The notes beneath the pieces are model-generated. The model was given only the letters and a program-made list of their open reading frames with translations. It did not search any database and was not told where the DNA came from. A stretch of 64,000 nt of DNA from Aestuariibius insulae (GTDB lineage: Bacteria > Pseudomonadota > Alphaproteobacteria > Rhodobacterales > Rhodobacteraceae): NCBI RefSeq assembly GCF_040783535.2, contig NZ_JBFONW020000001.1:248001-312000 (forward strand), written 5' to 3'. Made by a program: the position numbers and the translations under genes. Shown here in pieces: positions 8,494-16,845 of this stretch (position 1 is the first letter of the stretch; each line of letters starts with the position of its first letter).

Positions 8494-9858
8494 TCACGCC
8501 CTCTCGAAACCGCGGGCGATTTCCCAATCGGTCACCGCCTTGTCGAACTCGTCCTGCTCCCATTCGGCCGCCCGCGTATAATGATCAATCACATCGTCCC
8601 CCATCGCGTCGCGCAGCATCTTCGATCCCCGCAACGTCTCCGTCGCCGCCCGCAATGTCCTCGGAATCTCTGTCGCGGCCGCCTCGTCATAAACATCCCC
8701 GCGCGTTGGAGCAGCCAGCTCCAGCCCGTCCTCGATCCCCTTGATCCCGGCCGCCAGCATCGCCGCCTGCGCCAGATAGGGGTTCATGTCCGACCCGCCG
8801 ATCCGGCACTCGACCCTGACCCCCTTGGTCCCCTCACCGCACAGCCGGAACCCCGCCGTGCGATTGTCCACCGACCACACCGTCTTGGTCGGCGCAAAGG
8901 TCCCCTTCAGGAACCGCTTATAACTGTTCACGTAAGGCGCCAAAAACGCCGTATAATCAGGCGCATAGGCGATCAGCCCCGCCATATAGCGCGTCATCAG
9001 ATCCGACATGCCATGATCCGCGCCCTTGTCGTAGAAGGCCGGCGCATCGCCCTGCCAGAGCGACTGATGCACATGGCTCGAACTGCCGACCCGCGCCGGA
9101 TCCCATTTTGGCAGGAACGTCGCCGCGCGCCCCTGCTGCCAGGCGATCTCCTTGACCGCATGTTTGGCAATCGTGTGATGATCGGCGCAGGCCAACGCTT
9201 CGGCATAGCGGATATTCAGCTCTTCCTGCCCTGCCTCCGCCTCGCCCTTGGTGTTCTCGACGGGGATCCCGGCGGCATAAAGATGGTTACGCAAGGGGCG
9301 CATCACCGCCTCTTCCTTCGTCGTCTGAAGGATATTGTAATCCTCGTTATACCCCGAGATCGGCACCAGATCGCGATAGCCGTCCCGCCGTAGATCATCA
9401 AAGGACCGCTCAAAGAGGAAAAACTCCAGCTCCGTCGCCATCATCGCGGTAAAGCCCAGCCCCTCAAGCCGTGCGATCTGCTTTTTAAGCACCGCGCGCG
9501 GATCATGCGGCACGGCTTCATGCGTATGGTGATCCAGCACATCGCACAGGACCATCACCGTCCCCTCCAGCCACGGCATCGGCCGGATCGTTGACAGATC
9601 CGGCTTCATCACATAATCGCCATAGCCCGATTGCCAGCTTGTCGCCGCATAGCCATCCGGCGTCGCCATCTCGAGGTCGGTGGCCAGCAGGTAATTGCAG
9701 CAATGCGTCTCCGCATGGGAATGCTCGATGAAATTGGCCGCGTGAAAGCGCTTGCCCATCAGGCGGCCCTGCATATCCACAAGGCAGACCAGCACCGTAT
9801 CGATGCTGCCCTCCAGAACGCGGGCCGAAAGATCGTCAAAACTCAATGTGCCGGGCAT
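8494..9858 (-). CDS. Glutamine synthetase family ligase, probably gamma-glutamyl-amine synthetase
   Basis: 454 aa from ATG 9858; an in-frame TTG at 9879 would add seven residues. Glutamine synthetase catalytic motifs are visible: ELEFFLF (metal site), GEAEAGQEELNIRY, SSHVHQSLW (ATP/glutamate region) and NRTAGFRLC. Length and motif spacing match the PuuA/GlnA-like group that joins glutamate to amines with ATP, rather than classical GlnA: no regulatory adenylylation segment is apparent. The neighbours (alcohol and aldehyde dehydrogenases, TRAP importer, amidohydrolase) favour activation of an imported amine. The exact amine is unknown. Confidence 0.85.
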   Translation of the reverse strand: MPGTLSFDDLSARVLEGSIDTVLVCLVDMQGRLMGKRFHAANFIEHSHAETHCCNYLLATDLEMATPDGYAATSWQSGYGDYVMKPDLSTIRPMPWLEGTVMVLCDVLDHHTHEAVPHDPRAVLKKQIARLEGLGFTAMMATELEFFLFERSFDDLRRDGYRDLVPISGYNEDYNILQTTKEEAVMRPLRNHLYAAGIPVENTKGEAEAGQEELNIRYAEALACADHHTIAKHAVKEIAWQQGRAATFLPKWDPARVGSSSHVHQSLWQGDAPAFYDKGADHGMSDLMTRYMAGLIAYAPDYTAFLAPYVNSYKRFLKGTFAPTKTVWSVDNRTAGFRLCGEGTKGVRVECRIGGSDMNPYLAQAAMLAAGIKGIEDGLELAAPTRGDVYDEAAATEIPRTLRAATETLRGSKMLRDAMGDDVIDHYTRAAEWEQDEFDKAVTDWEIARGFERA

Positions 9859-9918
9859 GGGGATCGTCCAATTCGTCAAAGGGCCGGGGGCAGCGCGCCG
9901 CCCCCGGATAGCGTCGTC

Positions 9919-10950
9919 TCAGCCGTAGCGGTAGGGCCGCCCGGCGGACTCCATCAGCGCGTTGTAGTCCTTGAAGATCTGCACGACCCGCGCCTTGGTC
10001 TCGCTTTCCTGCGCGATCTCGTCCCAGAACTCGCGGGCCTTCGCCTCGACTGTCGCCCATTCCTCGTCGGGGATCGAGGTCAGCTCCATCTTGGGCCCGT
10101 TCACGCGCAGATCCGCCTCGCCGCCCCAATACCAGTGCTGGCGATAGTAATGCGACTGCTCGCAGCAGACCCGGAAGAGGGTCTGCAGATCCTCCGGCAA
10201 CTCGTTCCAGCGCTCCATGTTGGCGAAGAAATGCCCGATCCACGCGCCCGAGATGTTGTTGGTCAGGAAATAGTTGGTCACATCCGCCCAGCCGACCGTG
10301 TAATCCTCGGTGATGCCAGACCACGCGATGCCGTCCAGCTCCCCGGTCTGCAGCGCGACCTCCACGTCCTCCCACGGGATCGACACGGGCACGACGCCGA
10401 ACTGGCTCATGAAGCGGCCCGCTGTCGGGAACGTAAAGACCCGCTTGCCTTCCAGATCGGCAAGCGACCGGATCGGATCCTTGGTCGCGAAATGGCACGG
10501 ATCCCACGCCCCCGCCGAGACATGTTTGACCCCGACCTTGGAATATTCCTCGTCCCAGATCTCGTTCAGCCCGTAGCGGTTGAACAGCACCGGCACATCA
10601 AGGCTGTAGCGGCTGGCGAACGGGAAATACCCGCCAAAGACCGTCACTTCGGTGGGCGAGGCCATGCTGTCATCGTCCGACTGCACCGCATCGATGGTGC
10701 CGCGCTGAAGCGCCTGAAACAGCTCGCCCGTGGGCACAAGCTGATCGGCATAGAACAGCTCGATCTCCATCCGGTCGCCCGCGATGGTGTTGAACATCCG
10801 GATCGCCGGATCGATCACCTCGGCTGCCAAGGCCGCACCGGCATAGGTCTGCATCCGCCAGGTGATCTTGTTCTGCGCAATGGCAGGCGCCGCGAGGCCC
10901 GCCGCCGGCACCGCCGCCGCGGCGGTCAGAAACTTGCGTCTTGTCGTCAT
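9919..10950 (-). CDS. dctP: TRAP transporter substrate-binding protein (DctP family)
   Basis: 343 aa with an N-terminal twin-arginine-like signal (TRRKFLTAAAAVPAAG, predicted end near AIAQ), implying periplasmic export. The body fits the DctP family: ALQRGTIDAVQ, LADLEGKRVFTFPTAG, and ALQTGELDGIAW near the conserved Arg/ligand region. It captures the substrate for the DctQM permease encoded upstream. The gene is separated from dctM by a 209-bp structured spacer, which would allow higher expression of the binding protein than of the permease. The ligand is probably the amine handled by the downstream enzymes. Confidence 0.9.
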   Translation of the reverse strand: MTTRRKFLTAAAAVPAAGLAAPAIAQNKITWRMQTYAGAALAAEVIDPAIRMFNTIAGDRMEIELFYADQLVPTGELFQALQRGTIDAVQSDDDSMASPTEVTVFGGYFPFASRYSLDVPVLFNRYGLNEIWDEEYSKVGVKHVSAGAWDPCHFATKDPIRSLADLEGKRVFTFPTAGRFMSQFGVVPVSIPWEDVEVALQTGELDGIAWSGITEDYTVGWADVTNYFLTNNISGAWIGHFFANMERWNELPEDLQTLFRVCCEQSHYYRQHWYWGGEADLRVNGPKMELTSIPDEEWATVEAKAREFWDEIAQESETKARVVQIFKDYNALMESAGRPYRYG

Positions 10951-11059
10951 GGATCTTCTCCTTGCTGAATGGAATGCCCGCTTAAGTGCGGATCTTGGTC
11001 ATCTGCTTCGTGATGAGGGACGCGCCCGACCCTGGGTGGGCGCTCGTGCCTACTGCTTT

Positions 11060-11134
11060 GCCCGGCACCTCCGGGCAGCCCCGACCGCCCCCATGGGCGG
11101 GGGCTTCACCCACACCCGCAGACGGGGGCTGCCC
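11060..11134 (-). promoter_or_regulatory. Strongly structured spacer between dctM and dctP
   Basis: The 209 bp between dctM and dctP (10951-11159) hold no gene. They contain a 10-bp perfect long-range stem (11073-11082 pairing with 11125-11134) that encloses a 6-bp hairpin (11085-11090/11095-11100). Overlapping its left arm is a competing 6-bp hairpin (11060-11065/11071-11076). No U-tract follows, so this is more likely a partial terminator or RNA-stability element that sets the dctP:dctM ratio. Confidence 0.5.
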
Positions 11135-11159
11135 TTCGTTCATCGTGCTGCCAAAATTC

Positions 11160-12485
11160 TCAATTCCCATAGACATATCCCGGCAGCCATGTCGCGAGCC
11201 CCGGAAAGCTCATCACCAGCGCCAGCGCCAGAACCATCACGAGGACAAACGGTGTGATCGACGCATAGATATCCCGCAGCCCGATCTCCGGCGGAGCCAT
11301 CGCGCGCATGAGGAACAGGTTATAGCCGAAGGGCGGCGTCATATACGCGATCTGCGTCGTGATCGTATAAAGGATCCCGTACCAGATCAGATCGAAGCCC
11401 AGCTCTCCGACCAAAGGCACGTAAAGCGGCGCGACGATCACCAGCATCGCCGTGTCATCCAGAAACGTGCCCATGATAATAAAGCTCAACTGCATGAGGA
11501 TCAGGATCGTCCACGGCCCCAGATGCAGCTGCTCGGTAAAGAGCGCCTCGATCGCCTTCACCGCGCCCAGCCCGTCAAACACGGCGCCAAAGGCCAACGC
11601 CGCCAGGATGATCCACATGAACATGCAGGTGATCCCCAGCGTGTTGCGCACCGAGTTCTCGAACACCTCCCGCGTCATCCGCCCCTTCAGCACGGCCGCC
11701 ATAAACGCCGCCAGCGCCCCGATGGCCGAGCTTTCCACCAGCGAGGTCCAGCCGTTGACGAAGGGCACCATCATCGTCGCGAAGATCACAATCGGCAGGA
11801 TCCCGGCCCTGAGCAGCCGCAGCTTTTCCGCGCGCGGCAGGTTGCGCTCATCCTCGTTCAGAACGGGTCCCAGCACCGGGTTCACCCGGCAGCGCACCAC
11901 GATATAGACAACGAACAGCACCGCCATCATCAGCCCCGGGATCACGCCCGCCAGCCACAACTGCCCCACCGGCTGCCGCGCAATCATCGCATATAGCACC
12001 AGCACCACAGACGGCGGCACAAGGATCCCCAGCGACGATCCCGCCTGCACGACGCCCGTCACCATCCGCTTGTCGTATCCGCGCTTGAGCAGCTCCGGCA
12101 ACGCGATCGTCGCCCCAATGGCCATCCCCGCAACGCTCAGCCCGTTCATCGCCGAAATCAGCACCATCAGCCCGATCGTCCCGATCGCAAGCCCGCCGCG
12201 CAGACCGCCCATCCAGACATGGAACATGCGGTAAAGATCATCCGCGATCCGGCTCTCGGACAGCACGTAGCCCATGAAGATGAACATCGGCAGCGTCAGC
12301 AGCGGATACCATTTCATCAGCTTCATCGCCGCCGCAAAGCCCAGGTCATACCCGCCCCGATCCCCCCACAGCAGCAAAGCCGCGACCACCGCGACAAACC
12401 CTATGGCCCCGAAAACCCGCTGCCCCGTCATCAGCATCAGCATCATCGAGGCGAACATCAGCGTCGCGATCAGCTCATAGGGCAT
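11160..12485 (-). CDS. dctM: TRAP transporter large permease subunit (DctM)
   Basis: 441 aa from ATG 12485, which shares one base with the TGA of dctQ (ATGA coupling); the longer open frame upstream lies inside dctQ. About 12 hydrophobic helices, typical of DctM. Characteristic segments include GMAIGATIALPELLKRGYDKRM, GILVPPSVVLVLYA and MTPPFGYNLFLMRA. The subunit carries out sodium-coupled translocation of the substrate delivered by DctP. Confidence 0.92.
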   Translation of the reverse strand: MPYELIATLMFASMMLMLMTGQRVFGAIGFVAVVAALLLWGDRGGYDLGFAAAMKLMKWYPLLTLPMFIFMGYVLSESRIADDLYRMFHVWMGGLRGGLAIGTIGLMVLISAMNGLSVAGMAIGATIALPELLKRGYDKRMVTGVVQAGSSLGILVPPSVVLVLYAMIARQPVGQLWLAGVIPGLMMAVLFVVYIVVRCRVNPVLGPVLNEDERNLPRAEKLRLLRAGILPIVIFATMMVPFVNGWTSLVESSAIGALAAFMAAVLKGRMTREVFENSVRNTLGITCMFMWIILAALAFGAVFDGLGAVKAIEALFTEQLHLGPWTILILMQLSFIIMGTFLDDTAMLVIVAPLYVPLVGELGFDLIWYGILYTITTQIAYMTPPFGYNLFLMRAMAPPEIGLRDIYASITPFVLVMVLALALVMSFPGLATWLPGYVYGN

Positions 12486-13054
12486 CAGACCGCCTCGCCC
12501 TTCAGACGCAGCACGTCCTTGCCCAGCTCTGACAGGCATTGCAGCAGCATCAGGAACAGCCCCAAAGCCATCACCGCCTTGATCGGCCAGAGATAAGGAC
12601 GCCAAGCCGACGGGCTTTGCTCCATCCGCCCGACCTCTTCGCTGCCGGTCACCAACCCGGCAAAGAAGGACAGCGGCTCACTGCCCCAATAGCCCAGCGA
12701 ATAGGCGGTCGAGCCCAGAGCCCCATAAAGCATCACGCCCAGATAGAAGATGAGGAACAGCACCGTGATCAGATCCGCCCAGGCCTTCCGCCGCAACGAC
12801 CAGCCGCCATAGAGCAGATCCATCCGCACATTCGATCCCATCTGGATCGCATAAGGACCGCCCAGCACGTAATAGGCGACCATCGCGAACTGCGCGAGCT
12901 CCAGCGTCCAGAGCGACGGCACAAAGAACGTCTTCGACACCGACGACCACAGCAGGATCCCCATCAGCACGAAGATCCCGTACATCACGATCCGCCCGAT
13001 CCGGTAATTCACCGCATCCACCGCCCGCACATAGCCTCGCACCGCCCCTAGCAT
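12485..13054 (-). CDS. dctQ: TRAP transporter small permease subunit (DctQ)
   Basis: 189 aa from ATG 13054. This start was preferred over a longer frame from 13093 because it reduces the overlap with the upstream gene to 7 bp. Four membrane helices are visible, as expected for DctQ (for example IVMYGIFVLMGILLW and LITVLFLIFYLGVMLYGAL). It assembles with DctM; the two are translationally coupled. Confidence 0.87.
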   Translation of the reverse strand: MLGAVRGYVRAVDAVNYRIGRIVMYGIFVLMGILLWSSVSKTFFVPSLWTLELAQFAMVAYYVLGGPYAIQMGSNVRMDLLYGGWSLRRKAWADLITVLFLIFYLGVMLYGALGSTAYSLGYWGSEPLSFFAGLVTGSEEVGRMEQSPSAWRPYLWPIKAVMALGLFLMLLQCLSELGKDVLRLKGEAV

Positions 13055-13818
13055 GCAGGCACCTCGCAGCGTGCCAAAGCCGCCTCGAGCCAATCCGCAA
13101 GCCGTCCCGCCATCTCGTCCTGCTGCTTCGGGCTCTCGATCAGATCGCTCCGGATCTCGATCATCGCATTGAGCAAACCGCGCGGTCCGGCATGTTCCTC
13201 CAGCGTATGCAGCACCCCGTCCTCGGGCCCATAAGGCGCGTTCCGCTCCACTCGCAGATCCTCCGGCGCCAGATCCAGCAGCGCATCGGCCAGCCGCGCA
13301 TCCGCCCCGTGCAGCACGCCGATCTCCACCGCCCGCGGCACGCCCCGATAAACCGGAGTAAAGCTGTGAACCGTCACCAGAACCCGCCGCCCCGGCTCCT
13401 CCAAAGCGGCCTCGACGCCAGCGTGAAACGGACGGTAGATCTCGTCGATCCGCTCGAGGATCGCCTCCGTCAGCAGCCCGTTATTTCCGGGAATCTCATG
13501 CACTTCGCTGACAACCGGGATAGCATCTTCCGCCGTCGGCGGCCGGTTGCAGTCATAGACCAACCGCGAGATCCCGCCCGACAAAAGCGGCGCGTCCAGC
13601 CGCTCCGACAGCCGCGCCGCAACCCCGAACGCGCCCCGGTCCCAGGCGATATGCGCCTCGAGCAGATTCTCGGGCAGTCCTAGCCCGTTCAGATCTTCGG
13701 GGATGAACCGGCTCGCATGCTCGCAGACCAGCAGCACCGAAGAGCGTCCATCGACCGTCGATCGATAGACCGCCGCCCCCGATCTAGGCTCGTAATCTGC
13801 GCGGTGCCCTGGCGTCAT
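13048..13818 (-). CDS. N-formylglutamate amidohydrolase family protein
   Basis: 256 aa from ATG 13818, which has AAGGGG at a suitable distance; the adjacent ATG at 13821 is too close to it. Family features: LLVCEHASRFIP near the N-terminus, DRGAFGVAARLSERLDAPLL, SRLVYDCNRP, and VTVHSFTPVYRG with a conserved His. Members are metal-dependent amide hydrolases related to HutG. No other histidine-degradation gene is present, so a role in releasing glutamate from a gamma-glutamyl intermediate of this operon is a reasonable inference. It is first in the operon and divergent from the RpiR regulator. Confidence 0.82.
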   Translation of the reverse strand: MTPGHRADYEPRSGAAVYRSTVDGRSSVLLVCEHASRFIPEDLNGLGLPENLLEAHIAWDRGAFGVAARLSERLDAPLLSGGISRLVYDCNRPPTAEDAIPVVSEVHEIPGNNGLLTEAILERIDEIYRPFHAGVEAALEEPGRRVLVTVHSFTPVYRGVPRAVEIGVLHGADARLADALLDLAPEDLRVERNAPYGPEDGVLHTLEEHAGPRGLLNAMIEIRSDLIESPKQQDEMAGRLADWLEAALARCEVPAC

Positions 13819-13935
13819 CATGATCCCCTTAAGGAACAAAGGTCTTGCCTGACGCCCCGCTGTCAACAAAATAGTGTAAGATTCCGTTCAGAGTGGCCGC
13901 GCCTGAAACAAAACTCTTCAAAAAAGAGGCATCCC

Positions 13936-14808
13936 GTGTCCGACAGCCCGCTGACCATCGCCGACCGCATCCAAAGTCAGCTCGACCGGCTCACGCGGGC
14001 CGAACGTCAGCTGGCCCAGTCGATCCTCGACAACTACCCGGCCTCGGGTCTGGGGCCGCTTTCGGCTTTGGCCAGCGATGCGGGCGTCTCGGCACCCACC
14101 GTGGCGCGCATGGTGCAAAAGCTCGGTTTCAAGGGCTATCCCGACTTCCAGTCCGACCTGCGCGAAGAGCTTAAGGCCAAGGGCACGACCCCCATAGCCA
14201 AACACGACACCTGGGCCGAAGGCGCTCCCTCCGCCCATGTGCTCAACCGGTTCACCGATGCGGTGATCGACAACATCCGCCATTCTCTGGCGCAGATCGA
14301 CACCGCCGATTTCGATGCCGCCTGCGCCCTTCTCGCGGATACCGATCATCGGCTCCATATCGTCGGCGGGCGCATCACTCACACCATGGCCGAATACCTC
14401 TTCCTGCACATGCAGGTCATCCGGCGCGACGTGACGCATATCCGCTCGACCTCCAACACATGGCCGCACGACCTTCTCGATCTGCGCGAAGGCGATGTCG
14501 TCGCCATCTTCGACGTCCGTCGCTACGAGGCGAACACGCTCAAGCTCGCCCGCATGGCTCGCGAGCGCGGCGCCCGGATCATCCTCGTCACCGACCAGTG
14601 GCGCTCCCCGGTCCATACCCTGTCCGAGATCTGTCTGAGCAGCCGCATCGTCGTTCCCTCCGCCTGGGATTCGAACGTTACGATCCTGCTCCTGATCGAA
14701 ACGATGATCTCCGCCGTCCAGACCCTCAACTGGGACGACACCCGCCCCCGGATGGAGACGCTTGAAGACATGTTCGACCGGACCAAGCTCTTCCGGAAAT
14801 TCACCTGA
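13936..14808 (+). CDS. RpiR family transcriptional regulator
   Basis: 290 aa from a GTG at 13936 preceded by AGAGG. N-terminal RpiR-type helix-turn-helix (ALASDAGVSAPTVARMVQKLGFKGYPDFQ, read in parts at residues ~45-75), followed by a C-terminal SIS domain (residues ~125-260; LHIVGGRITHTMAEYL, GDVVAIFDVRRYE). SIS domains in this family bind phosphosugars or related ligands. It is transcribed away from the TRAP/ligase operon across a 117-bp shared upstream region and probably controls that operon. Ligand unknown. Confidence 0.88.
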   Translation: MSDSPLTIADRIQSQLDRLTRAERQLAQSILDNYPASGLGPLSALASDAGVSAPTVARMVQKLGFKGYPDFQSDLREELKAKGTTPIAKHDTWAEGAPSAHVLNRFTDAVIDNIRHSLAQIDTADFDAACALLADTDHRLHIVGGRITHTMAEYLFLHMQVIRRDVTHIRSTSNTWPHDLLDLREGDVVAIFDVRRYEANTLKLARMARERGARIILVTDQWRSPVHTLSEICLSSRIVVPSAWDSNVTILLLIETMISAVQTLNWDDTRPRMETLEDMFDRTKLFRKFT

Positions 14809-14936
14809 GGTCCGACGCGCGACGCCGTCCCGGCCCCGAGCCGGGACCTCCCGCTCGGGGCCTCCCAAAGGTCGACCGTCTCGCTATCTGGGATCTCGCG
14901 CAACAAAGGCCGCGCGCTCCGTTAACTTCGAGTCGT

Positions 14937-14985
14937 ACCGAAAATCCACCGACCAAATACCGACGTGATACCGACCGGATACCGA
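14937..14985 (+). repeat. Five ACCGA boxes phased at 11 bp upstream of the gcv operon
   Basis: ACCGA occurs at 14937, 14948, 14959, 14970 and 14981, exactly 11 bp apart, in the 520-bp non-coding region between rpiR and gcvT. The spacing is close to one helical turn, so all copies face the same side of the DNA, as in arrays for cooperative regulator binding. A near-identical TTAAC(C)TTCGAGTCG lies on each side (14922-14935 and 15013-15027). Confidence 0.75.
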
Positions 14986-15089
14986 AACCCCGATTTGCCC
15001 GTCGGCATCGTATTAACCTTCGAGTCGCCGCGCCGGAATGCGGCCTCCTAAACGCTTGCCTCCCGCGCCATCCGGTCCTACGTTCAGGC

Positions 15090-15250
15090 GCAGATCGACG
15101 GGAGAACCGGGCAACCGGTGCCGAAGGAGCAACCGCCCCCGGAAACTCTCAGGCCTCAAGGACCGCCGATCCGACGACAGATCTGGAGAGAGGCGCAAAA
15201 GCGTCCGCCGAAGGGATAACGATCTCAGGCGAAAGGACAGAAGGGGGCAT
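15090..15250 (+). promoter_or_regulatory. Tandem glycine riboswitch
   Basis: Two consecutive glycine aptamers. The first (about 15095-15167) contains GGGAGA, GTGCCGAAGGAGCAA and AAACTCTCAGG. The second (about 15180-15247) contains GGAGAG, CCGCCGAAGGGATAACG, ATCTCAGGCGAAAGGACAG. Both show the conserved CCGAAGG and CTCAGGC..AAGGAC cores of the gcvT motif RNA. Located directly upstream of gcvT, it would turn on the glycine cleavage operon when glycine is abundant. Confidence 0.95.
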
Positions 15251-15287
15251 CACTCCAGCGGTCAGCCGCTGAAACACACGTGATGCC
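15246..15287 (+). promoter_or_regulatory. Putative expression-platform hairpin after the glycine riboswitch
   Basis: GGCATCAC (15246-15253) pairs with GTGATGCC (15280-15287), enclosing a small inner hairpin (AGCGG..CCGCT). The left arm begins at the 3' end of the second aptamer, so its pairing could be exclusive with ligand binding. No U-run follows; control of translation is as likely as termination. Confidence 0.5.
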
Positions 15288-15331
15288 GCAAGCCTGTAAA
15301 ACGCAGCGCGGTCAGGGGGTTAAAGGGCCGG

Positions 15332-16456
15332 ATGTCCGAACTGAAACACACGCCGCTGCACGCGCTGCATCTGGAGCTCGGGGCAAAGATGGTCCCCTTC
15401 GCGGGCTACGACATGCCCGTCCAATACCCTCTCGGCGTGATGAAGGAACACCAGCACACGCGCGATAAGGCGGGCCTCTTCGACGTCAGCCATATGGGTC
15501 AGATCCGCGTGGACGGCCCCGATTACAAGACCATTGCGCTCGGCCTCGAAGGGCTGATCCCCGTCGATATCCTGGGCCTCCCCGAAAATCGCCAGCGCTA
15601 CGGTCTCTTCACCAACAACGCCGGCGGCATCGAAGACGACCTCATGCTCGCCAATCGCGGCGACCACGTCTTCCTCGTCGTCAACGCGGCCTGCAAGGAC
15701 GCGGATATCGCTCGCCTTAAATCCAGCCTGAACAAGGGCTTGACCGTCACCCCCCTCCCGGACCGGGCGCTGCTCGCACTTCAGGGTCCGTCCTCCGAAG
15801 CGGTCCTCTCCACCCTTGATCCAAGCGCCGCGCAGATGTCTTTCATGGACGTCGCAACCCTCTCTCTGGGCGGTGTCGAGGCCTGGGTTTCCCGCTCCGG
15901 CTATACAGGCGAGGACGGCTACGAGATCTCCGTTCCGTCCGATCAGGCCGAGAGCCTCGCCCGCCGCCTTCTCGATCATCCCGACGTCGAACCCATCGGC
16001 CTCGGCGCGCGCGACAGCCTCCGGCTCGAGGCGGGTCTGTGCCTCTACGGCCATGATATCACGGCAGAAACCACGCCTGTCGAGGCGGCCCTCACATGGG
16101 CGATCCAAAAGATCCGCCGCACCGGAGGCGACCACGAAGGCGGCTTTCCCGGAGCCGATATCATCCTGTCCCAGATCGGCGGCACAGCATCGCGCAAACG
16201 CATCGGCCTCAAACCCGAAGGCCGCGCTCCCATGCGCGAGGGCGTCGAGATCTACGTCTCCGAAAGGTCAGAAACCCCAATCGGATCAATTACATCCGGC
16301 GGTTTCGGTCCCACGGTCGGTCACCCCGTCGCCATGGGCTACGTCACCGCCGACCATACCGCTCCGGGCACCACGCTTTACGGCGATCTGCGCGGCAAAC
16401 GCCTGCCTCTGACCGTAACAAAGCTGCCCTTCACCCCCGCCAATTTCAAACGCTGA
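15332..16456 (+). CDS. gcvT: Glycine cleavage system T-protein (aminomethyltransferase)
   Basis: 374 aa, full length. Begins with HTPLHALHLELGAKMVPFAGYDMPVQY, the family's N-terminal folate-site region. GLFDVSHMGQ, RSGYTGEDGYEI (with the conserved Asp) and the C-terminal ITSGGFGPT are also present. Transfers the methylene carbon of the aminomethyl-lipoyl H-protein to tetrahydrofolate and releases ammonia. First gene of gcvT-gcvH-gcvP behind the glycine riboswitch; AAAGGG precedes the ATG. Confidence 0.96.
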   Translation: MSELKHTPLHALHLELGAKMVPFAGYDMPVQYPLGVMKEHQHTRDKAGLFDVSHMGQIRVDGPDYKTIALGLEGLIPVDILGLPENRQRYGLFTNNAGGIEDDLMLANRGDHVFLVVNAACKDADIARLKSSLNKGLTVTPLPDRALLALQGPSSEAVLSTLDPSAAQMSFMDVATLSLGGVEAWVSRSGYTGEDGYEISVPSDQAESLARRLLDHPDVEPIGLGARDSLRLEAGLCLYGHDITAETTPVEAALTWAIQKIRRTGGDHEGGFPGADIILSQIGGTASRKRIGLKPEGRAPMREGVEIYVSERSETPIGSITSGGFGPTVGHPVAMGYVTADHTAPGTTLYGDLRGKRLPLTVTKLPFTPANFKR

Positions 16457-16466
16457 GGAGACCCCG

Positions 16467-16826
16467 ATGAAATACACAGAAGAACATGAATGGCTCCGCG
16501 TCGACGGCGATATCGTCGTCGTGGGCATCACCGAACACGCCGCCACGCAGCTGGGCGATATCGTTTTTGTGGAGCTCCCCGACACCGGCACCGAGGTCGA
16601 AAAAGACGGCGAAGCGGTCGTCATCGAAAGCGTCAAAGCGGCCTCCGATATCCTGTCTCCGTTGGCCGGAGAGATCGTCGAGGTCAACGAGGCCCTCTCC
16701 GAAAATCCCGCCCTCGCCAATGAGGACCCGACCGGCCAAGGCTGGTTTTTCAAGATAAAGGCCGCCGATCTCAGCCCCATGGACGGCTACATGGACGAAG
16801 CCGCCTACAAAGCGATGATCGACTGA
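16467..16826 (+). CDS. gcvH: Glycine cleavage system H-protein
   Basis: 119 aa. The lipoyl-carrier domain shows EHEWLRVDGDIVVVGIT, QLGDIVFVELPDTG and VIESVKAASDI, in which the Lys of ESVKAAS is the lipoylation site. It shuttles the aminomethyl group between P-, T- and L-proteins. Ten bp after gcvT, with a GAGGAG ribosome-binding site. Confidence 0.97.
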   Translation: MKYTEEHEWLRVDGDIVVVGITEHAATQLGDIVFVELPDTGTEVEKDGEAVVIESVKAASDILSPLAGEIVEVNEALSENPALANEDPTGQGWFFKIKAADLSPMDGYMDEAAYKAMID

Positions 16827-16845
16827 TCCGACGAGGAGCGCCCGG

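Noticed and set aside
6272..8744. Long plus-strand frames opposite the alcohol and aldehyde dehydrogenases
   Set aside because: Shadow translations; no domain or ribosome site, while the minus strand has full catalytic motifs.
13048..13818. HutG of a histidine-degradation operon
   Set aside because: No hutH, hutU, hutI or hutF genes nearby; context is amine transport and oxidation.
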